The translations under genes were made by a program, and so were the position numbers. Shown here piece after piece: positions 1 through 13,200 of a stretch of 64,000 nucleotides of DNA (positions within the stretch are counted from its first letter, which is position 1; each line of letters begins with the position of its first letter). The notes below the pieces were generated by a model that saw only the letters and a list, made by a program, of their open reading frames with translations, had not been told where the DNA came from and made no database searches. The stretch is from Molanna angustata (taxonomy: Eukaryota > Arthropoda > Insecta > Trichoptera > Molannidae), in NCBI GenBank assembly GCA_963576475.1, contig OY754975.1, positions 15,089,469-15,153,468 of the forward strand, read 5' to 3'.

Positions 1-3
1 ACA

Positions 4-1131
4 TACGAGCGTTTTTTTGTTGTTTACAGTAAATTAAAAGATTCATCTGCCCCCAAGAATGGAATTAAATCGTGAACATTTTCGTGCGATTATTTTTTAC
101 AACTTTCGACGTGGATTAACTCAGCAGCAGTGCATGAATGAACTTAATTCAGCTTTTGGCGATGAAACCCCATCAAGGACCAGTGTTTATCGATGGTATG
201 GTGAATTCAATCGTGGTCGGAGGTCACTCCAAGACCAGTTCAGTTGTTGTTCCGAAAAACATTGATGCTGTGCGCGAACTGATATTGCAAGATCGTCATG
301 TGACCTATCGTGAGATAGAGACAACCTTAGGCATTAGTGGGACCAGCATACACTCAATATTGCATGAACATTTAACTGTCAAAAAAATTTGTTCACGTTG
401 GATCCCGCACAATTTGTCAATCGCTCAAAAAAAGGCTCGTGTCGATTGGTCGAAAGAAATGCTCGAAAAATACGATCGCGGTGCTTCAAAACACGTCTAT
501 GACATCGTGACAGGTGATGAATCGTGGATTTACGCGTATGAGCCCGAAAGTAAACAGCAGTCGACTGTATGGGTGTTTCAAGATGAACCAAATCCAACAA
601 AAGTTGTTCGCGCACGAAGCACTTCCAAGCATATGGTCGCATGTTTTTTCGGAAAAACTGGACATGTCGCAACCGTACCACTAGAACAACGCAGAACAGT
701 CAATTCCGAGTGGTACACAACAATTTGTTTGCCAGTTGTCCTCCAAGAAATCTGGAAAACCAACCGCCGAAGACGGATCACTCTACACCACGACAATGCG
801 AGCTCTCACACATCGGCTCAAACAACTGCATTTTTGAGCACCCAAAACATCGATTTGATGAGTCATCCGCCATATAGTCCTGACCTTTCACCAAATGACA
901 AACTGAGAGGTCAACGTTTTTCGACACCTGAAGAAGCGGTTGCTGCATTCAGAATGCATGTTTTGGAGATACCTCAATCAGAGTGAAAAAAGTGCTTCGA
1001 CAATTGGTTCAAACGCATGCAAAAGTGTATAGATCTTCATGGGGAATATTTTGAAAAACAATAAAGTGATTTTCGATGATTAATATTTGTTTTTGTTCTC
1101 TAATCCCGAAATATAAAAGGCAACCCTCGTA
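4..1131 (+). mobile_element. mariner-like DNA transposon, degenerate
   Basis: The right end reads CAACCCTCGTA followed by TA, the expected target site. A weak inverted match, TACGAG, lies at 4-9. The element carries a broken mariner transposase on the plus strand. The left inverted repeat matches poorly past its first six bases, so the 5' end may be altered. It lies tail to tail with XPO6, ending 41 bp beyond that gene's stop codon. Confidence 0.85.
59..1064 (+). pseudogene. mariner transposase pseudogene (D,D34D type)
   Basis: The N-terminal helix-turn-helix part opens at the ATG at 59 (starts MELNREHF, then RTSVYRWYGEF). The reading frame shifts near 220-240, and the second frame runs to 986. 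The catalytic triad is still visible as VTGDESW, HHDNASSH and YSPDLSPND. At least three lesions are present: a frameshift with a small loss after RRSLQD, an in-frame loss just after SPND where the family has an FFLFP-like stretch, and a stop at 984-986 where a tryptophan is usual. The remaining C-terminus can be read on to the usual stop at 1062-1064. It cannot make an active transposase. The family call is firm; the subfamily (mori/cecropia-like) is inferred. Confidence 0.9.
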
Positions 1132-1172
1132 TAATAGATATTATCTAAATTACTTTACAAGCGAGCCGTATA

Positions 1173-1241
1173 TTACTCGCCCAAAATGCAACGAATGTCA
1201 TCAACCATAGCCACAAACGAATATGTAAATGATGGAGAATC
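1173..1241 (-). CDS. XPO6: XPO6 last coding exon with stop
   Basis: 69 nt; acceptor TTTTTTCAG, stop TAA at 1173-1175. The product DSPSFTYSFVAMVDDIR matches DLPSFTQNVHRLVNDLR. It ends LGE, 9-15 residues shorter than the vertebrate tail. I saw no AATAAA on this strand between here and the window edge. Confidence 0.92.
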   Translation of the reverse strand, partial: DSPSFTYSFVAMVDDIRCILGE

Positions 1242-4200
1242 CTGAAAAAAGACAAAACAATTATCAGTCTCTGTATTGAAAATAATAAACCATTCAATCA
1301 ATGTGTTTATGATCCATCAATTATTTGAGAGTTTGAATTACATTGGAGTTATGCAATACTAGAATGCCACTCTATGGTCAAATAATGATAAAGCATATAA
1401 TGTTAAAGACCAAATTGATTATTATATTTATGTATATATTAAAGTAAAAAGTCATCTTTTAAATATTTTTGTAAATAATGTTTACTCGTACAGAAAAAAA
1501 ATGATATATGATCAAATAAATTTTTTATGGAAATTTTAAAATTTTGTCCATAAGACAGGTGTAATGTAGAAGTTTTATATCATTATTGCCTTACATTTTT
1601 TATTATGAATAGTGATTTTTGCTAATGTTGTTATACACTTTTTCAAACCTAACATAGATTTTTATGAATAAGACTGTTAGACTAACATGGAATATGAACC
1701 GACTTCATATATATAATTTTTATTGAGTTTAAAATATTGATCAGCTCAAAAGTACATTGGAAACATGATATAATAGCAATAGAACACAGGAGAATCTGTT
1801 GCTTTAAATCAAATGTCAAACAAATTGAATTAAAAAATAATAGATCTATTTTTAACCAAAATAATAAGATTACTTACAGTACTATGGTTCATTTTAAGTA
1901 TCTCCTGTATATCTTGATGTGACACCTGTGGCTGAAGCGACACCAAGAAGTCAGGAAGAAGTCTACTATAGTAGGAGGGAAAGTCCACAGATGCCAGGGC
2001 GTAAACTGTGGCTGCCACCTCATCCTGAAGTAGTCTCGCAGCGCCCCCGTGATTTACCAGAGCACCCAGCAGAACTCCAACCAACGGTGTGAGCATCTCT
2101 TGACGGAATAACCGCTGGGAGATGAAAAATTAATTTAATGATTGTAGAAAATTTAAATGAGATTATAACAATGTTTTTTTATAATTTATTAAGAGGGCAT
2201 ATAAACCTAAACACCCCAATTTCAAATCGAATTCCTCAAATATGTTAAACAGTGTGTTTCAAGAAAAAATACCATAAGTGTATTCAACATTTTCTAGTGA
2301 ATGTTCGTCATACAATTTTAAAAGTCAGCCTAATTAACCCTAAAAAGATATTAAAAATATCCTTTTTACAGAATTTTTTTAAAATTACTCCATATCCATG
2401 TGTCATAGAGAAATAAATCTTTTATATTCTTAAAGAATGCATAAAATCAAAGTGAATAACCAATAAAGTTTTTTCATTTCAAGTAAGATTTGTTCTTAAA
2501 ATGCAAAAAATCAACAAATTTTGGGTTTCCGATAGTTTAAATCGTGTATAAACCTTTTTAAATGCATGCGATAGTTACCCTTATTAACACGTAGCTTCAT
2601 AGTGCATTAGGCAGTTTTAATATATCATGTTTTCAGTCACTAGATTTAGCGATATATGTCTTCTTAAAAGAAAGTTTGTTGACTATATTAAAAATATAAA
2701 CACCTAACTACAACGAGTATCTAAGCCAGCGATTCTTAACCTTTGAGATGGGTCGCGCGAAATCCCCAAACGACTTTAATGAAGAGGTTAAATTTCTTTT
2801 TTCGATACATTTTTAATATCGAATATTTTAAATTTTGATCAATAGGTCGATCAATGTCACTTCACTACTTATTTATGTGAAGCAGGATTTTCGTGCCTTG
2901 CTGTCATGAAAAATAAGTACAGAAATAGATTGGATCTTCAGCATGACAAGCGGTGTGCACTTTCTGTAAACTTAATTCCACGTATACATCTTCTTTGCTC
3001 AAAAATACAACACCAGGGTACTCACTAATTATTTATTACAATGCTGCATTGTTTTATTTCAATAAAGAAAAATTCAATAATGTTGTGTATTTCTATATTT
3101 TTAATAACATCCGTTTTATTATCACTGGAAAATAATATAAAACATTAGGGTCGCGGGCTTCAAATATATTTGTATTTTGGGTCGCCAGCCAAAAAGGTTA
3201 AGAACTGCTGATCTAAGCTATAGAAGAATCTGGTAGGATTGCCAATATGAGCATAAATATGTTGCCTATCTTTATTTTTTTTCCTGCTAAGTTGCGTACT
3301 CGTAATCGCAATAGCTTTGTGATCAAGTGATGGCTATTTCAAACCCCATCCTAGCTGCTTCGATCGATTTCATTAGTTTATAGTACAAGCATTTATGGTT
3401 AATTTAGGAAATTTATGAGTATGTATATGTACTTTTCATAAGGACATATACATATTTGAAAAAAAAAACACAAATATTATTGCCTTATGATCAAAAAACA
3501 CCAATTTATCAAAAAATATAATATTTTATGGGAATTGTATTACTATGTATTTTTTAATGATGAATTAATTGTTGTATCATCTATATTTTAAAATCAAACA
3601 AATTTTTTGTTTTTGTAGTGCCATCACTCCCACCCGTCACTAACTTCTTCTGAAGAACAAATACCTTGTCAGTATATCTTCACATATGGGCATCTCCATT
3701 TTATTAATTCCTCCAAGATTGATAATCTATTTATGGTAAGTATAACCATAAATATTTTATTTAGCAAAGTCAATTTGCGGTTCCTCAGTTACAATCTCTA
3801 ACATGTATAACTTAAAAATTTATTTATGTAAAATAAAATGATTATTTATCAAGTATAAAACAACAACAAATTACCTTTTGATATAACTTCCACCTGGCGT
3901 TGAGTTTATCCAATGTCTGTAGGTTCAATCTAAATACATCAATATGATCTGTCAGGAAAGATGCCACTATGGCATGAAGCAGGGCACGAAAGTGTGCAGT
4001 GTGCTGTTCTCTTTGACCGTCTTCTCCGGGTGCACTGGGACTTGAACCAGAGTCCACTGGAGACCAGCCAAGTCGGACACAGGACGAGTAGAAGTACTGC
4101 CACCGGTTCAACAGGATACTAAACATAAATATTTAGGAACAATGTTATACATTAATAGATACATAAACATATATTTCGTAAATAATCTGCCCAAGACTGT

Positions 4201-7200
4201 TTTATAAAGAGGTGGACCATTTGCTGAATGATTGAGTGATGCTTAGTCAGTCATTACAGAATAATATATAATAAAATAATAAAAGTGTATCCATTTTGTT
4301 TCCTTTTCCTTTCCTCTCCTTTTCTTTTTGTATAAATTATTTTATAATATTTTTCTTCACCCCCCAAGATATTCTTCGAAACATTTAGGTATTTGAACAT
4401 AGTGTCTCAAGTAATGCACATGCAACATTATACATGATCTCTGTAATATATTGATGTTGTGTCTTAAAATAATCAATTAGTATAGCTTATAGACACACTC
4501 CGGATTTATCGAGGATTGATCGATCAAAGTGCTCTCTCACGTTGTGGTTCATTTATATAAATTATTATTGTACTTTTACCTTATTAATATGAAATAATGT
4601 ATTCTATAATAAAAGTGTAAATAGTCAAACGTGTCTATTTTTTTTATATATATTTTATTTTAAATACCATATATTAAACTGGCGACGAGGATAAAAAAAA
4701 ATACAGATATATTTTTTTGGGACAAAGTAAGTGTGAAAAAAATTATGGTGACAATTTTTTTTGGGAGCTGAAGTAAATTTTAGTTTATTTGGCCAGCATC
4801 TGGTCGAGGAGATCAGAACAAAGGACCTAGATTTCTATTACATTTACATAGGAGAATAAGAGAAATGAGTGGTGTACCTCCCAAACAACTGGAACAGTGA
4901 GAAGACAATATCTGGATCTGCAGTTGGCAACAGAGGTAGTACGTGTTGAGTGCAGAGATCTAAAAGCTGTGTGAGTGGTCCTTCACCCGGTAATGCACCA
5001 CCATCCACACACAGACGTAGCACCTGCAGTAGTCTCTGAAGTGCACCCCTTTGTTCCCTTTATAACAAATCAAGAGAGAATTACAGTTGCTAATCTCCTA
5101 ATAAAAATTTGAGCACAGCTGGAATGTGTCTCAGGTATTAAATATTATGAAGAAATATGAATAAACAACAATATGTAATAAATAGTATGTCAAATATTAA
5201 TTTGAGACGCTCCTGTGTCAGGTACTCAGGCTGGAAACACATTGAAAAGCTGTCTCAGGAATCGAACCCGAAGTAAACAATGACAGGTTTGTTGTCATAA
5301 GACAATTTATTCTAATCAACTGACGATGTTCAAGTGGTTTACATAGTGTGATTTGGTGTAATATAAAAATAAAAGCTAACATATTGTTTGTGCCCTTTAA
5401 TTGTTATTCATATAAATTATCAAAATACACTGCATTTGATGGATTGTGGTGCTTTTGTGTATCGCCAGAAGAAGTAATGCGCTAAGCTCCTTCTGGGATT
5501 CATCATCATCATCCGCGCTCCTCGCCGCTTCTCATAACGCTGTCAAAAATAATCCACCTACCTACTAGGTATTAACAATATTCGCGCCAGTGAGTTGGCA
5601 ACACTAAAAACATCAAACTCCCTACTTATCATTCGGAATACACCCATCTTATTTTTTCTGCGTCACTGTAACCGTCGCTAAATTATAAAACCCGCTAATT
5701 TCCGACCGCTACCTTCACCGCATAATTGTCAGTTTAAAAACATTTTATTAATTTTTTTAATCGCTACAACCGCTTCATCATCATCCAAAATGATCGATCG
5801 GAGAAGAGTGCCCGCTAAAACATATATATTGAAAATTCTATCATAGATGAGTCGACCGATATGGCATAGTGGTAAGCCATTTGGATTCTGTGCCAGTGTC
5901 ACGGGTTTAATTCTCAAACTTAGATGTTCTCACTCAAACTTAGTTGTTCTGAAGGAAATACTAGAAAATTACAAGACTTAAAGGCAATTTCTTGCACAAG
6001 GTGTAAGGAAATGTTTATTATAAAAAGTAAAGAAACCTTTTAGCAACATCTAGAAACATTGATATCGACTGTTGAACAAAATCATTGCCAAGTTGTTGAT
6101 GTAAAGAACCCAAGAGAGATAGAAACAGTTCTAGGACGAGGGATGATACTTCTTCGTCTCCGTTACAATTTTGAAATGCCATTAAAGCAGCTTGGACTGG
6201 TCGCTAGAAGAAAAGAAAGGAAATAATATATGAATATAAGAAATGTAATATATACATACATAATAAAATTATGATTCGTATTGTTTGTCCAAGCTTGACT
6301 TTGATATGACTCATCATAAAAATATGCTACACATTATATTTTTTTTCCCTTCAATATTCTTCATATTTTTATAACAAATTTAAAAACATGTCATGTTTAA
6401 ATATTATTAACATGTCGATAACATATTTTTGCAATGAATCATACCAAAGTCAAGCGAGGATGGCCTATATGTAGTATACATATTATAATGTAAATTTAAG
6501 GAATTTTATAAAGAATAAATCTGATGAACATTTAAAATACTCTGAAGATAGGAAGTTTCCACTGTCATAAATCATCTTGAAACCTATTTATCTCATTACA
6601 AAATATGGTAAAAAAATTACCTCAACAGCTGTCGCTAACATTTTTTTTGTCTGTGTGTTGTGCTGGTTGAAATATTCCAAGAGCTGTGCCAGTTGTGGCA
6701 GACAGGCGGCGCATGCAGCAGTGTATGATATTGGAGGTGACATGACAAGAAGGGGAGAGCACCAAGCCTCCAGTAGTAGGGCGCACTGTCTCGCTTTCTC
6801 AGCTCCGTCACCGGGACCCTGAAGAACCATCACGCAGAGTGACTGCCTCACAATGCTCGCTGTCTACATTAATTACATATAAACAAAACAAGTTTAATAA
6901 CTATATTATTTACATTCATTAGCTGTACAGGGATATATTTATTTTACGGTACCACTATTCTTACGACTGAAATTGGCGGGAAATACTTTTCCCGCCAAAA
7001 AGTGACTATTCCTACGACAGATTTTAGGTCATTTATAACCATAGAAAGCGCAGATAAATCAACTTACAAAAATATTTACCTTTGTCATTTTTTCAATGGT
7101 TATAAATGCATCATGGAAACCAACTTGAAGAAAAAATAAATAATATTGGCATCTTATTACATTTACTTAATTTTATAAATCATTTTTTCATCAAGATCTA

Positions 7201-10200
7201 CTATTATAACAAAGTATAAACAAAGGTCAATATTTTTATAACTTGATTTATCTGCGCTTTCTATGGGTATGGAAAGAATGATAAGAATTTATCTATGGTT
7301 GAGTCATAAAAATATCCCTGGCCTTATTTTATTACCTAAATCATGATAAACATTTGGGAATTTTTACAATGTTTTAAAAATATTATTTATTTTATTTATT
7401 TAATTATGTGCAAGGAAGTGCGTGCATAAAGAGTGATTTATTACATTATGACAATCTCTTCCATTCAACTCAAGCAACAGTAAATATAATTGTTTCAGTT
7501 TTTCTTAAATATTTGAAAAGATATTATATAGGCCCGGTATAACAGTCTCAGTTTAAGAGCTAAACTCAAGTTTTACAAAAATATAGCGTATTACAGTGGC
7601 GGTTTTGGCCTAATCTTCCCTCAAATACTTCACTAAAACGACAAATATTTAACTCAACGATTCTGGCGGATTAAGTACTTAACGGTGAGTCAACTGTCAT
7701 TTGTGCTAGGCAACGTGTGTAGTTTCAGTTTCTATCACTAGAGGCGTTAGTTGTATCGACTGTGGCGCCACACAACAAAACAAACTGACAGCCATATTGA
7801 AACGAACATGGGCATTTAAAAGCATTATTTTGGCGAAAAAAAATAAATTTACCATGTTGGATAGTAAAACAATAGTATTTCAAGTCATAGCGTCCCGTTA
7901 TGTAGTTCGTATTATTTGAGGTTATTTAAAATTTGACAGATAATAACCACAGAAAAAGTAAAATATGTCTATAATTGAAGATTTAGTAACTGACATGTCA
8001 TATTGCACTGTAATACGGAAATGGATTAAATCTCCCTTTAACATTAATCTTGAGTTTAACAAACTCAATGAGTTGAGGGCCGACTGTAATACCGGGCCAT
8101 AGTCTAGCTGATTGTACTTGAAAAGAAGAGCTTAAAACTTCAGTATAGTGAATGGGAATGGCAAGAGTAGTAAATTCAATAGATTGAATAAACATGCTGC
8201 GATTTGACAAAATATATTACGATATTGGGTTAAAAAAATATTGTATTAAATTGGGGATATGTAATAATGTTATAAAATAAAGAATGCAGATAATTTTATA
8301 CGTTATGTCAATCTATTAAACTGGGGTTCCACCGAGTGTAAACTGACACCGCAGTTGCACTCTTTGTAAGCTTGGCTTATCTCTTGTGTTAATGTTGCGG
8401 GCAAAGTATTTGACAAATTACTTGTTGAAGGGAAGCTTAATGTTTACATCATTATTAAAGAAATGTCGTTCTTTAAGATACATATTATATATTTTTACCT
8501 TAGGTTGTAAGTGTGTAAGAGATCGTTGAGCTTGAGGTATTAAATCTCCCAGATATTGAAGTGGATCCGAACCTTTCAGAGAATTTGCTACGCTCAATAT
8601 CAAATGAGCGGCTGCATGACATAACACAGGATCAATCTAAAAAAAATATCAAGTTTAATTCAATGGCGACAAAAACGAAAGGCATGTTAAAATATTATAG
8701 CCCGGTATTACAGTCTCAGTTTAAGAGCTAAACTCAAGTTTTACAAAAAAATAGCGTATTACAATGTCCATTTAGGCCTAATCTTCCCTCAAATACGTCA
8801 CTAAAATGAGAAATAATTAACTCAACGTTTCTGGCGGATTAAGTACTTAACGGTGAGTCAACTGTCATTTGCTAGGCAATGCGTGTAGTTTCAGTTTCTA
8901 TCACTAGAGGCGTTAGTTGTATTGACGGTGGTGCCACACAACAAAACAAACTGACAGCCATATTGTAACCAACATGGGCATTTAAAAGCATTATTTTGGT
9001 GAAAAAAAAAAAAATTACCATGTTGGATAATAAAACAATAGTATTTCAAGTCGTAGAGTCCCGTTTTGTAGTTCATATTATTTGAGGTTATTTAAAATTT
9101 GACAGATAATAACCACATAAAAAGTAAAATATGTCTATAATTGAAGATTTAGTAACTGACATGTCATATTGCACTGTAATACAGAAATGGATTCAATCTC
9201 CCCTTAACATTAATCTTGAGTTTAACAAACTCAATGAGTTGAGGGCCGACTGTAATACCGGCCCTATGTCATTCATTAAGTTTTTTAATCGATTCTATAT
9301 TTGAAAGTTGTATGTGTATTGATGTGTATTATTAATTTATACTGAAATCAAAAATACTAATGCCATCTATGAAGAAATAGTTAAAACTAAGATTTATCTT
9401 AATATTGTAGACCACATAAAAACCGTGATCCCAATGATAATCTTTTTAAGATATTTTTAGTGAATATTAAACCTGAGGTAGGTCTCTCATGGGAGGCATG
9501 AGAAGTGGTGCAGCTGATCTCAAAAGAACTGAAGGCTGAACAGATCCAACTGATACATATGGAATTACACCTCCAACACATGCCAAGACATCCGCATGAC
9601 TGAAAATAACACAAATATCAGTTAATATAACAAATTTTGATTCATAAGGTATTTACAAAATACATACTTCATATCTGCAGCTATACACAAACTAAATGTG
9701 AATATTGGTAATAACAGGTTCTTACTGCGATTAAAATTAATATTAGTAACTGTTCATAGTCAGAGAAGCAGGATAAAATAAAATACTTACACTTGTATGA
9801 ACGCATCCAGCATGGGTTTTGGTTGCGACTGCAGTAAGAGCTGATCTGTTGCGGAAGCTCGTTGTAAGACTATCATCAGACATTCTAGAAATCTGTCTGC
9901 CTGAGCTAAACATTGCTTGCTGTTTGCGTCATCTCCATCTTAAAAAAAAACAAATATTCTTTATAATGACTTTAATAAATTAAACATATCACAATTATAT
10001 GCAAAGAACGCTTGTACATACATATATAAAAACATAGACAAACTTGACTCTACGCAAACATGTAGACCAACTAGACAGACCGAACAGGCTAAACTCCTAA
10101 TACCTAGACTCAAGACAACTTTTGGACAAAGAAATTTCCTGTATTTTGGAGTCAAATTATACAACGAACTACCTTTAACACAGACAAAACAGTAACTTGA

Positions 10201-13200
10201 AAATATTTAAGCGAGACATTAAAATTTGGGTTAAAAAAAGGGCAGAGACTATATTAAAAATAAATTAATCACCTGAACTCTGAAAATACTCCCATAGTTA
10301 TTAACCAAAACTGAAAACTAATAAGACATCTATACACTGTCTCAGAACAGGTTTTACCTAGTGAGGCAGTTTATGACAATAGTAAAATATCTGGTAACTA
10401 TTATGTAACCTAAGTTAAATATATTATGATGCATTCAAAAAATTTTTGTTACTAGATTTAAGGAAAAATTGTATTTTATATAATAAATAAATAAATAAAT
10501 AAAAATTGATGTAAGTACCCCCTCTCTCAGACTTAGTCGCTATGCATTGTCCATTTTATTTCAATTATATTTAGTTTCAATTGTCGCATCTGAGGATGAT
10601 TGTTATTAAGTTATGAGGTTCTTATAAACTCACTATGTGGATCATAAATATGTTTGATCTTATTAAATGTCTAATAATATTCATCTTGAACTTTCACTCT
10701 CATTAACAAAACACCATTAAACTCAATGAAAATTCATTGTGTATTGGACAACATAAAATTATAATACATAGATACACACCTTGGAAAAGTGTAGGCATCA
10801 ATCGTCCTAATAGTTGTGTCAACGAAGCCAAGTCCCTTAGCTGATAAAGGTTGATGGCTCCTAAAGCATGAGCAGCCATAGCCTCTTGCCAAACCTCTAA
10901 CTGAAATTCACATCACATTATTATCATTATATCTATAATCATCTTTTCATCAGTCAAATGTGGTAAAAAATGAGTTAATATTAATATGAAGTATCTTATA
11001 TTACCTTATAGCTTTGATAGGTCGCTGAATCTTAACCTTTTTTATGGTAGAATATAAACACAATAGAGTAAATATGTAAAATTTAATCAGGTATGAAACA
11101 AAGTGCACCATATTTGTATGATGAATTGGTTGTAATAACAATAATATTTTATGACTAAAAATTTTCTTAAATCTTACGTTTGATTTGGTAGAAAAAAAAA
11201 TGCAGTAAAAATAATCAAAAAAGAAAGTAACTCACAACGAGATTGAATAGTTGCAAGGGGGCTATCTCTGCTACTTTAGCAATACTCTCTATGCAGTGAT
11301 TAAGGAATGTTTGCCATTCTGTTTCACCCTGAAACAAAATAAATTAAATGTATATTATAAGAGAACATCATGGACACCTCTGAAGATGAAGTATATGTAA
11401 TTTATAGACACAAGAATTGATTACTCACATCATCATTAACAGTTTCCTTATCCAAGAGATTGAGCTGTGAACTGTTTTGTTGAAACTGCATCTTTTTCAA
11501 AATTCCAGTAACTAAACCCATAAATGCATCTGAATACCTGAAACATTTTATATTACTATTAATTATCAACATAATACTACCAGATAGAGGACTAAGGTTA
11601 CCGATGTTGCATGCAATATAGCTTCTTTAAAGTGGAATTGGGCTGGCTATGTAGCGAGAACAACAGGCGATCGATGGACCAAACAAAGCCTAGTGGGGAC
11701 CGAAAACTGGCCGTAGAAACCTGGACAGACCACAAGCAAGATGGTCTGATGACATAAAACAGCAAAAGGTCAATACCACAGGGTGGCGAGAGATAGAGAA
11801 GCATGGAAGTAGAAAGGGGAGGGCCTAAGTTCAACACTGTATGCCAATGGCTGATCATGATGATAATACCATCTAAAAATATCATTTTTCTATTATATGT
11901 CCTATTCTGATTCGTTTAAGAGTACGGAAACATCTATAACCAACGGGCGACCATGGATAAAATCCTTTTATGCGGTGTGACGTAATGAGTCCCGTGTAAA
12001 TTCAGTCAACTTTTTGACATTTCTCATATACACGGATAAATTTAGACGAATCAGAATAGGACATATTATCTATTTATTTGGTATGATAAGCATTTGCTAA
12101 CAACAACAATCTCTATGGATCCATGTTGTGTTAGCAAACAATATATGAAGATGTCCAAAAGATATTTCATATTATCGCTAAACGATTGCTTTTTACTTTG
12201 TGGTATCATTTTACAATCAATTAAGTTAATAAAACACAACTTTGTGTACACTACTAAAAATTATAACTTAAAAAAAATGTTACGGGAACAAAGTTATTTA
12301 GTATACTATACTGAATAGTAGTAGTATAGAGTATACTTTGAATCCTCCCGAGGAAGGGAACTATGTTCCTGTAACATGTAGAGGAATTTTTATTCAATCG
12401 AATAAAAGTTATAATTTTTAGTGGTGTACATAAAATTGTGTTTTATTAATTTAATTAATATCTCATACTAATTAAAACATAATAGTATTTTTTGCTACAT
12501 ATTAAATACACAGATTGAGCTTACGTTAATCTAACCAAAATAATACTAAGATATTAAAATAAGCATTTGCAGATATCAAGTACTCACTTTAAAATATCAA
12601 TTTTCTTCAAATTATCAATAAATTGTGACCAAACATCTAAGCACAATATAAAACTTGAACACTTGGGTACCTAAAACCAAATACATAGTTACATTATTTA
12701 AAGATCTATATAACAAAAGGGTATCGATTTAATAAAAAAATATGTAGGTGTATTAAAAATAAATTACCTGGAATGTAAATTGGAACAAAAGAGAAAGGAA
12801 GGCCATAGAATCAAACTCTGGTTCAACTTCTAATTGCTTTAAATTTTTCAATATAAACATTCGTAGAAAATCTGATATCTTATCTATATATCTAAAAAAA
12901 AAAAAGTTAATACATCATAAAATTAATCCAACTGTCGATTCGTTCAATTCTCTTAATGAATCGACATTATCCAACTGTCGATTCGTTCATGAGAATTCAA
13001 TTCTCTTAATGAATCGACATTATTAAGCCAAGATGCGTGTACGAAGGAAAATTTTGTATGGTGTAGTGGACTTTTTGCATGCTAATAGCACCAACTAGAG
13101 GCCTCGCTGCATATATGTTCGCATACATGGATTTTCTCAGAATTCGGAGTAGAACATTTTATGTATGAGTTTTGTGTGTGTCTGTGTGTGTGTCTGTGTG

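Noticed and set aside
59..1064. Domesticated mariner transposase
   Set aside because: A frameshift, a loss near the third catalytic motif and a premature stop show decay, not selection.
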